Positions 18,560 to 25,582 of a stretch of 64,000 nucleotides of DNA are shown piece by piece. The notes under the pieces are model-generated. The model did not search any database and was not told the DNA's origin. It was given only the letters and a program-made list of their open reading frames with translations. The DNA is from Cellvibrio sp. UBA7671 (GTDB taxonomy: Bacteria > Pseudomonadota > Gammaproteobacteria > Pseudomonadales > Cellvibrionaceae). The stretch's first letter is position 1. Each line of letters starts with the position of its first letter. The DNA lies in contig DLHJ01000019.1 of the NCBI GenBank assembly GCA_002483145.1, forward strand, positions 248,001-312,000, in the 5' to 3' direction. The position numbers and the translations under genes are program-made.

Positions 18560-19957
18560 TTAAATTTTCTCGTCGCCTTTCAAACCGATTTTAAATTTGG
18601 TGAGATACTCGTTCGGTTTTGCTGCGTCAAATTGCACACCATCAATCCACTCGGTTTCATTTACTGCGCGAATACCGTTGAAGGTTTTAAAGTCAGGGAA
18701 ATCGCTCGCTGCCATTTTTCCTTCGGCAATCAAATCGGCTGCAGCCTGTTGATAAATTTCCGGCGCTACCGCTTTTTTGCCCATTTCCATGTACCAGCTG
18801 TCAGGTTTTGCTTCAGGGATTTGGCCCCAGCGACGCATTTGGGTCAGGTACCAAACGGCATCAGAAGTATGTGGATAAGAAGCGTTGTAGCGGAAGAACA
18901 CGTTGAAGTCAGGAGTTGGGCGAACGTCTTTGCGCTCGTATTCAAAGACGCCGGTCATGGAGTTGGCGATAACTTTGTAATCAGCGCCCACGTAGTGCGC
19001 AGCGGAAATCATTTTGGCTGCTGCACTGCGGTTAGCATTGTTGTTTTCATCCAGCCACTTAGCCGCGCGAATCATGGCTTTCACCACACGCACACTGGTG
19101 TTGGGATATTTTTGAATAAATTCTTTTTTCACACCAAAGACTTTATCGCCCATTTTGTTGTGTACGGCGATTACCGGCACACCAATCCCACGGAATACTG
19201 CTTGTTGGTTCCAGGGCTCACCAACTGAGTAACCTTGAATAGTGCCTGCTTCCATAGTGGCGGGCATTTGTGGTGGTGGTGTTACTGACAATAAAACTTC
19301 TGCATCAATTTGGCCGGTAGTATCACCTTTATGCGGAGCATATAAACCGGGATTAATTCCACCAGCAGCTAACCAATAACGCAAACCCATGTTGTGGGTG
19401 GATACGGGAAACACCACGCCCATTTGAATCGATTTGCCTGCGTCTTTCATGCTGTCGACAACGGGTTTGAGTGTGCTGGCACTGATTGGATGAACGGGCT
19501 TTCCATCGGCGCCCACTGGCACATTCTTTTTCATTTTTTTCCAAATTTCATTGGAAACGGTAATCGCATAAGTGTTTTGCGTCATCGTAAAAGGAATTAC
19601 CAGTTCCGCTTGGGTGCCGTAACCAATGTTGGCTGCCACGGGTTGTGCCATCAACATGTGCGAACCATCCAGCTCGCCTGAAATGACGCGGTCAAGTACG
19701 ACTTTCCAGTTAGCCTGTGCTTCGAGCTCAACGGTCAAGCCTTCATCGTCGAAGTAACCATTTTCGTAAGCAACAGCAAGGTCGGCCATATCAGTCAATT
19801 TAATGAAACCAAATTTTAATTCGGTTTTTTCCGCTGGGCCGGTTGCTGCTTGTGCTGCAGTGATTAAAGAGAACGCAGCAGCAATTGCAAAAGTGGTTTT
19901 TGCTAAAGGTCTTAACAAACTGGAAATTTTTTTCATTGTTTTGGTTGTTTCTTTCAT
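18560..19957 (-). CDS. nrtA: Nitrate/nitrite ABC transporter substrate-binding protein
   Basis: 465 residues starting at the ATG at 19957 behind CCAGGAG. The Sec signal peptide ends near AAQAA (about 38); no lipobox Cys is seen, so the protein is predicted to be soluble in the periplasm. Characteristic NrtA stretches are FGFIKLTDMADLAVAYENGYF, DGSHMLMAQPVAANIGYGT, FPVSTHNMGLRYWLAAGGI, TIQGYSVGEPWNQQA and the C-terminal PDSWYMEMGKKA. NrtA captures nitrate (or nitrite; paralogues bind cyanate or bicarbonate) for NrtB/NrtD. No nitrate or nitrite reductase genes are in the window, so nitrate is inferred from similarity only. A possible sigma-54 promoter lies 156 bp upstream. Confidence 0.9.
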   Translation of the reverse strand: MKETTKTMKKISSLLRPLAKTTFAIAAAFSLITAAQAATGPAEKTELKFGFIKLTDMADLAVAYENGYFDDEGLTVELEAQANWKVVLDRVISGELDGSHMLMAQPVAANIGYGTQAELVIPFTMTQNTYAITVSNEIWKKMKKNVPVGADGKPVHPISASTLKPVVDSMKDAGKSIQMGVVFPVSTHNMGLRYWLAAGGINPGLYAPHKGDTTGQIDAEVLLSVTPPPQMPATMEAGTIQGYSVGEPWNQQAVFRGIGVPVIAVHNKMGDKVFGVKKEFIQKYPNTSVRVVKAMIRAAKWLDENNNANRSAAAKMISAAHYVGADYKVIANSMTGVFEYERKDVRPTPDFNVFFRYNASYPHTSDAVWYLTQMRRWGQIPEAKPDSWYMEMGKKAVAPEIYQQAAADLIAEGKMAASDFPDFKTFNGIRAVNETEWIDGVQFDAAKPNEYLTKFKIGLKGDEKI

Positions 19958-20483
19958 CTCTGGCTCCTGGCGGTGGATACAAATCGCTTAAAAAAATGGT
20001 GAATTTTTTAGGTCTTGTTTGCGCCACAAAAAAACGTTTTCGAAAAACAAACGGCTGCGCAAAAAAATTAAGAAAATTGAGTTGTTGTAATGAATCAGTA
20101 CAAACAGGTCTATTCAAACACTGTGCCAATATCAGTAATGCACATTAACGGCGCAGTGAATTTGCTGTTATTGGTCTGTTTCTTTTACTTTTGCACACTG
20201 CTGGATCACACAAAAAGCACGTGCGTTTTTTTAGTGCTGGTTTTTGTTGGTGAGGCGTGCGCTGACAGATGTCGAACGAGTGGGTTGGCGCACTTTTTTT
20301 GCGCAAAGTGCTTTTGTGGCTGATTTATGTGGGCAGTACAAAGTGCTAATAACACTTTTTTTCGCGCGTGGGTAAATATAAAAATTCTCTTTAATCTCAC
20401 AGGTTTAGCGTGACATTTGTGACGCGCACAGGGCGTGAATAGCACCTATACTAAATATGACTAAGTGACCGGAACTGAGCCTG
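19958..20483. other. Divergent intergenic region between nrtA and a TPR lipoprotein gene
   Basis: 526 bp without a credible gene on either strand. It contains a sigma-54-like element (20113-20128, minus), a perfect 7-bp inverted repeat GCACTTT/AAAGTGC (20290-20296 and 20305-20311), and a second related one AAAGTG/CACTTT (20341-20346 and 20354-20359). The region is A/T-rich with several poly-T runs. It must hold promoters for both divergent transcripts. Confidence 0.6.
20113..20128 (-). promoter_or_regulatory. Candidate sigma-54 promoter for nrtABD
   Basis: Read on the minus strand the site is TGGCACAGTGTTTGAA. It matches TGGCACG-N4-TTGCW with correct GG-to-GC spacing, and differs at two positions (A for G at 7, A for C at 15 in the -12 dinucleotide). 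It lies 156 bp upstream of the nrtA ATG. Nitrogen-assimilation transporters are often NtrC/RpoN-regulated, so the place makes sense, but the mismatch in the -12 GC weakens the call. Confidence 0.35.
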
Positions 20484-21647
20484 ATGACAATGAAAACACC
20501 ACGCTTTTGGGTCTTATTTTTCTGTTTTACGCTTTCTGCCTGTTCCTCCGTGGTGCAGAAAGTCCCTTTTTTGTCGGATAAAGGCTCTTTGGAGCGGGAG
20601 TTATCGGGAGAGTTGATTTTGGGGCGCCCCTATTTACCCGAGGAGTTGCCCAATGCAGATTTGTTTGGCTTGACGAAGGAAATGCAGCTATTTGCAGAAA
20701 CCTCCACTGCCGATGCCAAGCGCAGCGATGCCAAAGCGGAAGCGCTCCATAAAGCGCTCATATCTTCAACCAGTGTCGGCGGTCGCGGCATTACCTACAG
20801 CGCCTTTGACACCATCACCGGTATTGATGCGTTTGAGCGGCGCCAAGCTAACTGCATAAGCTACACACTTCTGTTCGTCGCTATGGCTCGCCATCTGGGG
20901 TTAAAGGCGGAAGTGAATGAAGTGATTTTGCCTCCCACCTGGGATATGCGCGCAACCGATACCTATCTGCTGATGCGCCATGTCAACGCCAAGGTGTTTA
21001 TGCCTCGACCCAACCAGTCATTTATCCGTGTTATCGGCACGGCAGACGTGAGCGATATAGTGGTGGATCTGGAAATGCGCCGCTACCGGCCGCATTACAA
21101 GCAACAGGTGATCAGTAAGGATTTGGTAGCGGCGCAGTTTTACTCCAATCGCGGGATGGAATTAGCTGCTGAGGGTAATGCGCGCGAGGCCTTTTTGTAT
21201 TTGCGCAAAGCCTTATTGATGAGTCAGGAACCGAGTTATATCTGGAGCAATTTCGGCAGTTTTTATCGCCGCCAGAAATTACTGCCGGAAGCGGAGGCAA
21301 TTTATTTGCACGGCCTGAGCATTAATCCGCGCGATTACACCATCATGCATAATCTTGCCGGTCTGTATAAAGATATGGGCAAGCTCGAACAGAGCGAGTA
21401 TTACCAAAAACGTGTGCGCATGCACCGCAATGCCAATCCGTATTACATGTTTAAGCGCGCGGAAGAGGCGATGGAAAAAAATGATCTCAACGGTGCGTTG
21501 GTGCTGATTAAAAAAGCGATTAAGAAAGAAGAGAACGAAGCGCGCTTCTATCGCCTTGCAGCGGATATTTACGACCAGCTCGGCGATAAAGAAAACGCCC
21601 AGCATATGCGTGACAAGGTATATCAGTTGAGTACGATTCGGTTTTGA
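20484..21647 (+). CDS. Lipoprotein with transglutaminase-like core and TPR repeats
   Basis: 387 residues. The signal peptide ends in the lipobox LSAC, so the mature protein should be lipid-anchored at about Cys20. Residues of about 85-200 form a transglutaminase-like fold: ANCISYTLLFVAMARHLGLKAE carries the Cys at the head of a helix, and a His lies in LLMRHVNAKVF. TPR-like helix pairs follow from about 215 to the end (AQFYSNRGMELAAEGNAREAFLYLRKAL, YIWSNFGSFYRRQKLLPEAEAIY, YTIMHNLAGLYKDMGKLEQSEYY). Such proteins are common in gammaproteobacterial envelopes; a protease or scaffold role is possible but unproven. It is transcribed divergently from nrtA and followed 79 bp later by a diguanylate cyclase. 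Confidence 0.82.
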   Translation: MTMKTPRFWVLFFCFTLSACSSVVQKVPFLSDKGSLERELSGELILGRPYLPEELPNADLFGLTKEMQLFAETSTADAKRSDAKAEALHKALISSTSVGGRGITYSAFDTITGIDAFERRQANCISYTLLFVAMARHLGLKAEVNEVILPPTWDMRATDTYLLMRHVNAKVFMPRPNQSFIRVIGTADVSDIVVDLEMRRYRPHYKQQVISKDLVAAQFYSNRGMELAAEGNAREAFLYLRKALLMSQEPSYIWSNFGSFYRRQKLLPEAEAIYLHGLSINPRDYTIMHNLAGLYKDMGKLEQSEYYQKRVRMHRNANPYYMFKRAEEAMEKNDLNGALVLIKKAIKKEENEARFYRLAADIYDQLGDKENAQHMRDKVYQLSTIRF

Positions 21648-21726
21648 TTTTTGTTGATTAATTAAATCCGCCATTTGCGCCTGTGTTGTAGAATTCAACT
21701 ACCCCCACACACAAAAGGCCTATCGA

Positions 21727-23430
21727 TTGTTTAAACATAACAGCTTCAGGGTAAGGCTCGCGCTTTGGTTCGGCGGCTTGTCTCTGTTTACTTTGCTCAG
21801 CGTGGGTATTTACGCTGGCTTGCTCACTACCGCACAAATCAAAGTTACTGCAGGCGAATCGGTTTTTGCTAATGCGATGGCTGCCGCCGAATTATTGGGC
21901 GCAAACCTGCGCGAGCGCGAAATGGAAATTGTATTGCTCAGCCAGGCCCCACATTTTGTGCGTGGGGATTTCACTAGCCCGGATCTGCTGGCCTCTCTTG
22001 AGCGCCGCCGGATACTGCGCAGTGAATTCGCATGGCTGGGTGTGGCAGATATAAATGGCAAAGTGATTCAGGCCAGCAATAACATGCTCGTCAACGAATC
22101 TGTCGCACAGCGCCCCTGGTTTATTGCCGGATTAAAGGGTGTATTTACCGGCGATGTACATGAGGCCTTGTTGCTTGCCAAGCTCTTGCCTAATCCCGCT
22201 AGCACCGAACCCTTACGCTTCATCGATTTCGCCGCGCCCATCCGCAATAAAGAGGGGCAGGTCATTGGTGTGGTGGCTGCACATGCGCACTGGAATTGGG
22301 TGACAGAGACTGTGCAACGGGTTGCCAATCGCCGTGAACGCGATAGCGGTTCAGAAATTCTCATCGTCAGTGAGGCGGGCAATGTGCTTTATCCGCAGGC
22401 ATTGGCTGGTATTAGTCGCTTACCTGAAAATCTATCCGACAACAAAAATTATTCGAAAAATCATTCGGCAAATTATTCGATAGCTACGTGGGACGATGGA
22501 CGTCAATATTTGACCAGTCAAGTAATGGTAGACGCGAGCGCTAATACCCATTTCGGTTGGCGAATTGTAGTGCGTCAGCCATTGGAAAATGCATTAGCGC
22601 CTGTGTATGCCACCTATTGGCATTTTCTGATTCTTGCAGTCATTGCGATGATATTGTTTTCACTGCTGGCGTGGCGCCTCGCCCAAAGTGTTAGTAAACC
22701 CATCGAGCAACTTGCCGCCGCTGCGCGCAGTATCAAACTCCACACCACCGCACCGCGCTACCCAACCGGCACCAACTTGCGTGAAGTTGCGCAATTAAGT
22801 AATGCCATGCAATCCATGACTGAGTCATTACTCACGCGCGAGCGCGAACTGGAATTGCTGAATCAAACACTGGAGCAGCAAGTATTGCAGCGCACGGAAG
22901 CATTGGCAGCGGCGAATAAACAATTGGAACACCTCGCCACCACTGACCCACTTACTGGCGTTAACAATCGCCGTTCGTTTGATGAAAAACTGGCAGACTG
23001 TGTACGCATGGGGCAGCGCACCGGTCACGGTTTTTCACTTTTATTACTCGATGCGGATCACTTCAAAAAAGTAAATGACAACCACGGCCACCCGGTCGGC
23101 GACGCCGTGTTGCAACAAATCGCCCGCGTAATTAAAGACAATATCCGCACGACTGATTTTGTCGCTCGTTACGGTGGTGAAGAGTTTGCCGTAATTTTGC
23201 CAAATTCCCCCAATGCCATCGCTGTCAGCACCGTCGCTGAAAAAATTCGCCGTGCAATTGAAACCGCCATCTTCCCCGATGTCGGCCACATGACCATGAG
23301 CATCGGCAGCAGCGCCTGGCACCCCAACGAAACCAACGCAACCGCCGTTATACAACGCACCGATGAAGCCTTGTACACAGCAAAAGCAGCGGGTCGTAAT
23401 TGTGTGGTTGCGTTTAGGGAAGGTGATTAA
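21727..23430 (+). CDS. Membrane diguanylate cyclase with periplasmic Cache-type sensor and HAMP
   Basis: 567 residues. TM1 is at about 12-34 and a dCACHE-like periplasmic domain at about 36-290 (FAWLGVADINGKVIQASN, RPWFIAGLKGVFTGDVHEA, FIDFAAPIRNKEGQVIGVVAAH). TM2 is at about 299-316, then HAMP (SKPIEQLAAAARSIK) and a coiled coil (about 370-402). The GGDEF domain has DPLTGVNNRRSF and the active site GGEEF at 483-487. RTTD (474-477), five residues before it, is an intact product-inhibition site. It should synthesise c-di-GMP in response to a periplasmic small ligand. The start codon is TTG, with AAAAGG about 8 bp upstream. The integron cassettes begin about 460 bp after its stop. Confidence 0.92.
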   Translation: MFKHNSFRVRLALWFGGLSLFTLLSVGIYAGLLTTAQIKVTAGESVFANAMAAAELLGANLREREMEIVLLSQAPHFVRGDFTSPDLLASLERRRILRSEFAWLGVADINGKVIQASNNMLVNESVAQRPWFIAGLKGVFTGDVHEALLLAKLLPNPASTEPLRFIDFAAPIRNKEGQVIGVVAAHAHWNWVTETVQRVANRRERDSGSEILIVSEAGNVLYPQALAGISRLPENLSDNKNYSKNHSANYSIATWDDGRQYLTSQVMVDASANTHFGWRIVVRQPLENALAPVYATYWHFLILAVIAMILFSLLAWRLAQSVSKPIEQLAAAARSIKLHTTAPRYPTGTNLREVAQLSNAMQSMTESLLTRERELELLNQTLEQQVLQRTEALAAANKQLEHLATTDPLTGVNNRRSFDEKLADCVRMGQRTGHGFSLLLLDADHFKKVNDNHGHPVGDAVLQQIARVIKDNIRTTDFVARYGGEEFAVILPNSPNAIAVSTVAEKIRRAIETAIFPDVGHMTMSIGSSAWHPNETNATAVIQRTDEALYTAKAAGRNCVVAFREGD

Positions 23431-23892
23431 ACCAATCCGTTTAATTTATATTGGTGTAATGCGTGGTAATTCCAATTGCGAGCAATATTCATTATTCAGC
23501 TCATCTGCGCTTCAGCATGTTGACTGCCTTTGCAGGTCCACACTGGAGTTAAAGCCGAAGCTACCGGATGCCACAAAACTACTCGTAACCGTTGATTGCT
23601 AGGGAGTTTACGGAAAGTAATAGATTGAAGGTCGCGAAATCGTAAATCGTCAGAAATACGCAAGTCGTAGTTATAGATTTCTCCGGTTTAGCTTTTGCAG
23701 TTAAAAATGCAATTAATTGAGGTTGCCAGTACTGTATAACTCCAAAATTAATTGATTATGACTGTAACCCATTGATTAAAATTATCAATATGTATGAAAA
23801 ACGCGCCGGCCTCTGAGAGTTATACGGTGACACAACAAATTAATTGGAATAAAACGCTGCGGGTTATATAGTTGGCGCAATGTAATAAACTG
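23431..23892. other. Non-coding A/T-rich region upstream of integron cassettes
   Basis: I see no convincing gene. The stretch is A/T-rich and has scattered short repeats. Its right end, GTTATGA (23892-23898), is the recombination point at which the first cassette begins. I could not define an attI site or an upstream attC, and there is no integrase gene. It may be a decayed integron platform or just the chromosomal DNA into which cassettes were inserted. Confidence 0.55.
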
Positions 23893-24373
23893 TTATGAAT
23901 CCTTGAATATGGACGTAGGCACAAAAATAGAATCACTATTTCCGAATTATCGCTCATCCGCTAAAACTGATGAGTGGGTTCGCTTGTGCAACGAATTAAA
24001 ACTGGGCTCACTTACGTCAGGTACAGTTGTTCTTAAATTCGACTTTGGTTATGTCATTAATATCGGCGTGTCATTTCCAGCATTAATGCTTGTTGGAAAT
24101 TTCACACCCGAAAATTCCAACTTGGAAATTGGCTCAATAATTAGTGGCAATATTTACGCCTTTGATGGTAATAAAAATCAAATAGGCATTACCCAAACTG
24201 GCCGTAAAAAATGGATGGAAGGTACATGGTAAGTCGCAATCATAACAAACGGTTGCAGCGCCGCTCCAGCGCTTCGCGCTTGCGCTCGACAGTTTGTAAG
24301 CAGCGCATTTAGCGAATCGCTGCGCGAAGTTTATCGTAAATGCGCCGCTTACAAACTGCGGCTGAACCGAACG
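23893..24373 (+). mobile_element. Integron gene cassette 1
   Basis: The cassette starts after the G of GTTATGA (23892) and ends at the G of GTTAGGG (24373). The R'' box of its attC, TCATAAC (24240-24246), is the exact reverse complement of its own 5' end GTTATGA. That pairing is what a circular cassette needs to rebuild a full attC. The cassette is 481 bp with one ORF whose ATG lies 16 bp from the 5' end and whose stop is 8 bp before the attC, a typical compact layout. Confidence 0.82.
23909..24232 (+). CDS. Cassette-encoded small protein with S1-like strand pattern, unknown function
   Basis: 107 residues from the ATG at 23909; an in-frame TTG at 23903 would add two. No signal peptide or membrane helix. 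The middle, SGTVVLKFDFGYVINIGVSFPA, then LMLVGNFTPEN, GSIISGNIYAFDGNKNQIGI, follows the order of strands in an S1/OB fold (G-x-V ... FG-x-x-V-x-I-G ... G-x-x-I-x-G-x-V), so nucleic-acid or other ligand binding is possible. The N-terminal part (IESLFPNYRSSAKTDEWVRL) is helical. Cassette products are often orphan proteins, and I recognise no close family. It is the only gene of its cassette and would depend on an upstream promoter. Confidence 0.7.
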   Translation: MDVGTKIESLFPNYRSSAKTDEWVRLCNELKLGSLTSGTVVLKFDFGYVINIGVSFPALMLVGNFTPENSNLEIGSIISGNIYAFDGNKNQIGITQTGRKKWMEGTW

Positions 24374-24379
24374 TTAGGG
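24240..24379. repeat. Integron attC recombination site (59-base element), about 140 bp
   Basis: Boundaries are R'' TCATAAC (24240-24246) and R' GTTAGGG (24373-24379). Inside, L'' GGTTGCAGC pairs with L' GCGGCTGAACC with an offset extrahelical base, as in known attC sites. A long imperfect palindrome follows: AGTTTGTAAGCAGCGCATTTA on the left against TAAATGCGCCGCTTACAAACT on the right, with one mismatch. The left arm also carries an extra GC-rich segment. R' departs from GTTRRRY only at the last base. The downstream gene's ATG is 7 bp beyond R'. Confidence 0.88.
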
Positions 24380-25453
24380 AGTCGTATGAAAAAAGTAATG
24401 TCTTTAATTCTATCAATGGTGTCTGGAGCTTCGTTAGCTGCAAATACCGATACACCGCTTAAACAGGCGTTTCAGCAATCGAGAGTGGAAAAAAATATTG
24501 ACGTAGTTCGGTCTGTTTTTCTTAAGTCCGAATTGTTCGTCGTATCAAATCCTAATGAAAAAGGTTCATTTGACTTTTTGTTTAAAAAATCAGCCAAAAC
24601 AGGTCGCCTTACAGTTACTGTAGCTGAAAAGGAAGAATATCTATCTACTGTTAAATATCCTAAGCAAAAGACTACTGGATTAAAATTAATTGCTGATCTT
24701 CCAAAGGAAGCAGAAATTACAGTCGTTTATAGTGACGGTGGTGACTATCTAACTCAAGAGCATTTAACTTGGTATAGAGAGCAGGAAAATATTAAGCCAA
24801 CTTCTAAAGCATTATCAGAAAATGTGGCTGTAATTTCAAAACCTGAAGCTGCTAATTCAGCATCAGATTGGAAATATTTGTACTTCTACGGCTTATCCAA
24901 AAGCGCTCCCGAATTGGCTGACTTACCGCAGCAAATGGTAGCTTCACTACTTTCAATGCAAAAAATTGATTCCGCGTTATCTACTGGTGCTTTGGTAGAA
25001 CCTGAATATCTATTCAATGCTAAGGGAGTTGGTGCATGGTTGGTCATGTACGCGCTTGTATCTTTGAAAAATGAAGCAGCGCTGAATTCGTTAAAAACTG
25101 AAGGCGGTGTTTTGTTTGTTCCAAATCAATATGTACACAACGCATTGGGCAAAAATAACAATTGGCCTAAAGATATGCTTGCTCGCCATGAAATTAATCT
25201 CAAAGGCTACCATTTATTTATATTGCCAATTGTTGTTCCCTCGAATAAAAGTAGTTATACAAAAATGTCTCAGTCGTTAAAGTCTCCGGATGGAAATTTG
25301 GAAATCATGGGTATTGCTGAGTTTGACGAGAAAAAGCCTGAGGGGCTTCTAGTTGAAATCGCAGAAAATATAAAGTTCATTAAAAAGGAACGTTCAGACT
25401 TAATCGTGAAGTAGATATCCCTAACAAGCGACTGTGGTGTCAACAGGTAAAAG
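24374..25453 (+). mobile_element. Integron gene cassette 2
   Basis: Starts with TTAGGG after the crossover G at 24373. It ends in a short attC-like element whose R'' box CCCTAAC (25419-25425) is the exact reverse complement of the cassette's own 5' R' box GTTAGGG. The right boundary at 25453 assumes that GTTAGGT (25453-25459) is the following R'. The gene inside is visibly more A/T-rich than the chromosomal genes around it. Confidence 0.72.
24386..25414 (+). CDS. Cassette-encoded exported protein, SseB-like pattern, unknown function
   Basis: 342 residues. The signal peptide MKKVMSLILSMVSGASLAAN predicts export. The first half (LKQAFQQSRVEKNIDVVRSVFLKSELFVV, LTVTVAEKEEYLS, GLKLIADLPKEAEITVVYSD) is weakly reminiscent of SseB N-terminal domains; the second half (LPQQMVASLLSMQKIDSALS, GVGAWLVMYALVSLKNEAAL, LHEINLKGYHLFILPIV-like segment near 272-285) I do not recognise. 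It may be two related or distinct domains. The gene lies 7 bp after the attC R' box, has A/T-rich codon use (many AAA, GAA, TTA codons) and stops 5 bp before the next R''. I would call it an orphan cassette gene with no assignable function. Confidence 0.75.
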   Translation: MKKVMSLILSMVSGASLAANTDTPLKQAFQQSRVEKNIDVVRSVFLKSELFVVSNPNEKGSFDFLFKKSAKTGRLTVTVAEKEEYLSTVKYPKQKTTGLKLIADLPKEAEITVVYSDGGDYLTQEHLTWYREQENIKPTSKALSENVAVISKPEAANSASDWKYLYFYGLSKSAPELADLPQQMVASLLSMQKIDSALSTGALVEPEYLFNAKGVGAWLVMYALVSLKNEAALNSLKTEGGVLFVPNQYVHNALGKNNNWPKDMLARHEINLKGYHLFILPIVVPSNKSSYTKMSQSLKSPDGNLEIMGIAEFDEKKPEGLLVEIAENIKFIKKERSDLIVK

Positions 25454-25459
25454 TTAGGT
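25419..25459. repeat. Truncated or degenerate attC site at the end of cassette 2
   Basis: R'' CCCTAAC (25419-25425) and a consensus R' GTTAGGT (25453-25459) are only 41 bp apart. A full attC is normally longer, and I cannot pair a convincing L''/L'. The left arm AAGCGACTGTGG may have lost its partner; CACCGTCGC near 25487 could be a remnant. It is probably non-functional. Confidence 0.5.
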
Positions 25460-25530
25460 ATGGCACCACTCTTTTCTATCTCGCACCGTCGCACTCAATG
25501 CAGTCAATAAAATAGCCTTTTCTTTGAAAA

Positions 25531-25567
25531 AAATGCCGGAATCATTTCTGATTCCGGCATTTTTTTA
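25531..25567. terminator. Bidirectional terminator
   Basis: A perfect 14-bp stem (25531-25544 with 25549-25562) around TTTC, with T-runs on the plus side and A-runs at the left that give U-runs on the minus side. It is 16 bp beyond the xylanase stop and also blocks readthrough from the cassettes. Confidence 0.88.
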
Positions 25568-25582
25568 GTCAGGCGAATTGGA

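Noticed and set aside
23431-23892. Possible attI site or integrase remnant upstream of the cassettes
   Set aside because: No tyrosine-recombinase motif and no definable attI-like repeat array could be found; only the GTTATGA crossover point is clear.
24386-25414. Calling the cassette protein SseB
   Set aside because: The resemblance is limited to a loose strand/helix order in the first half and there are no diagnostic residues; SseB proteins are also not exported.
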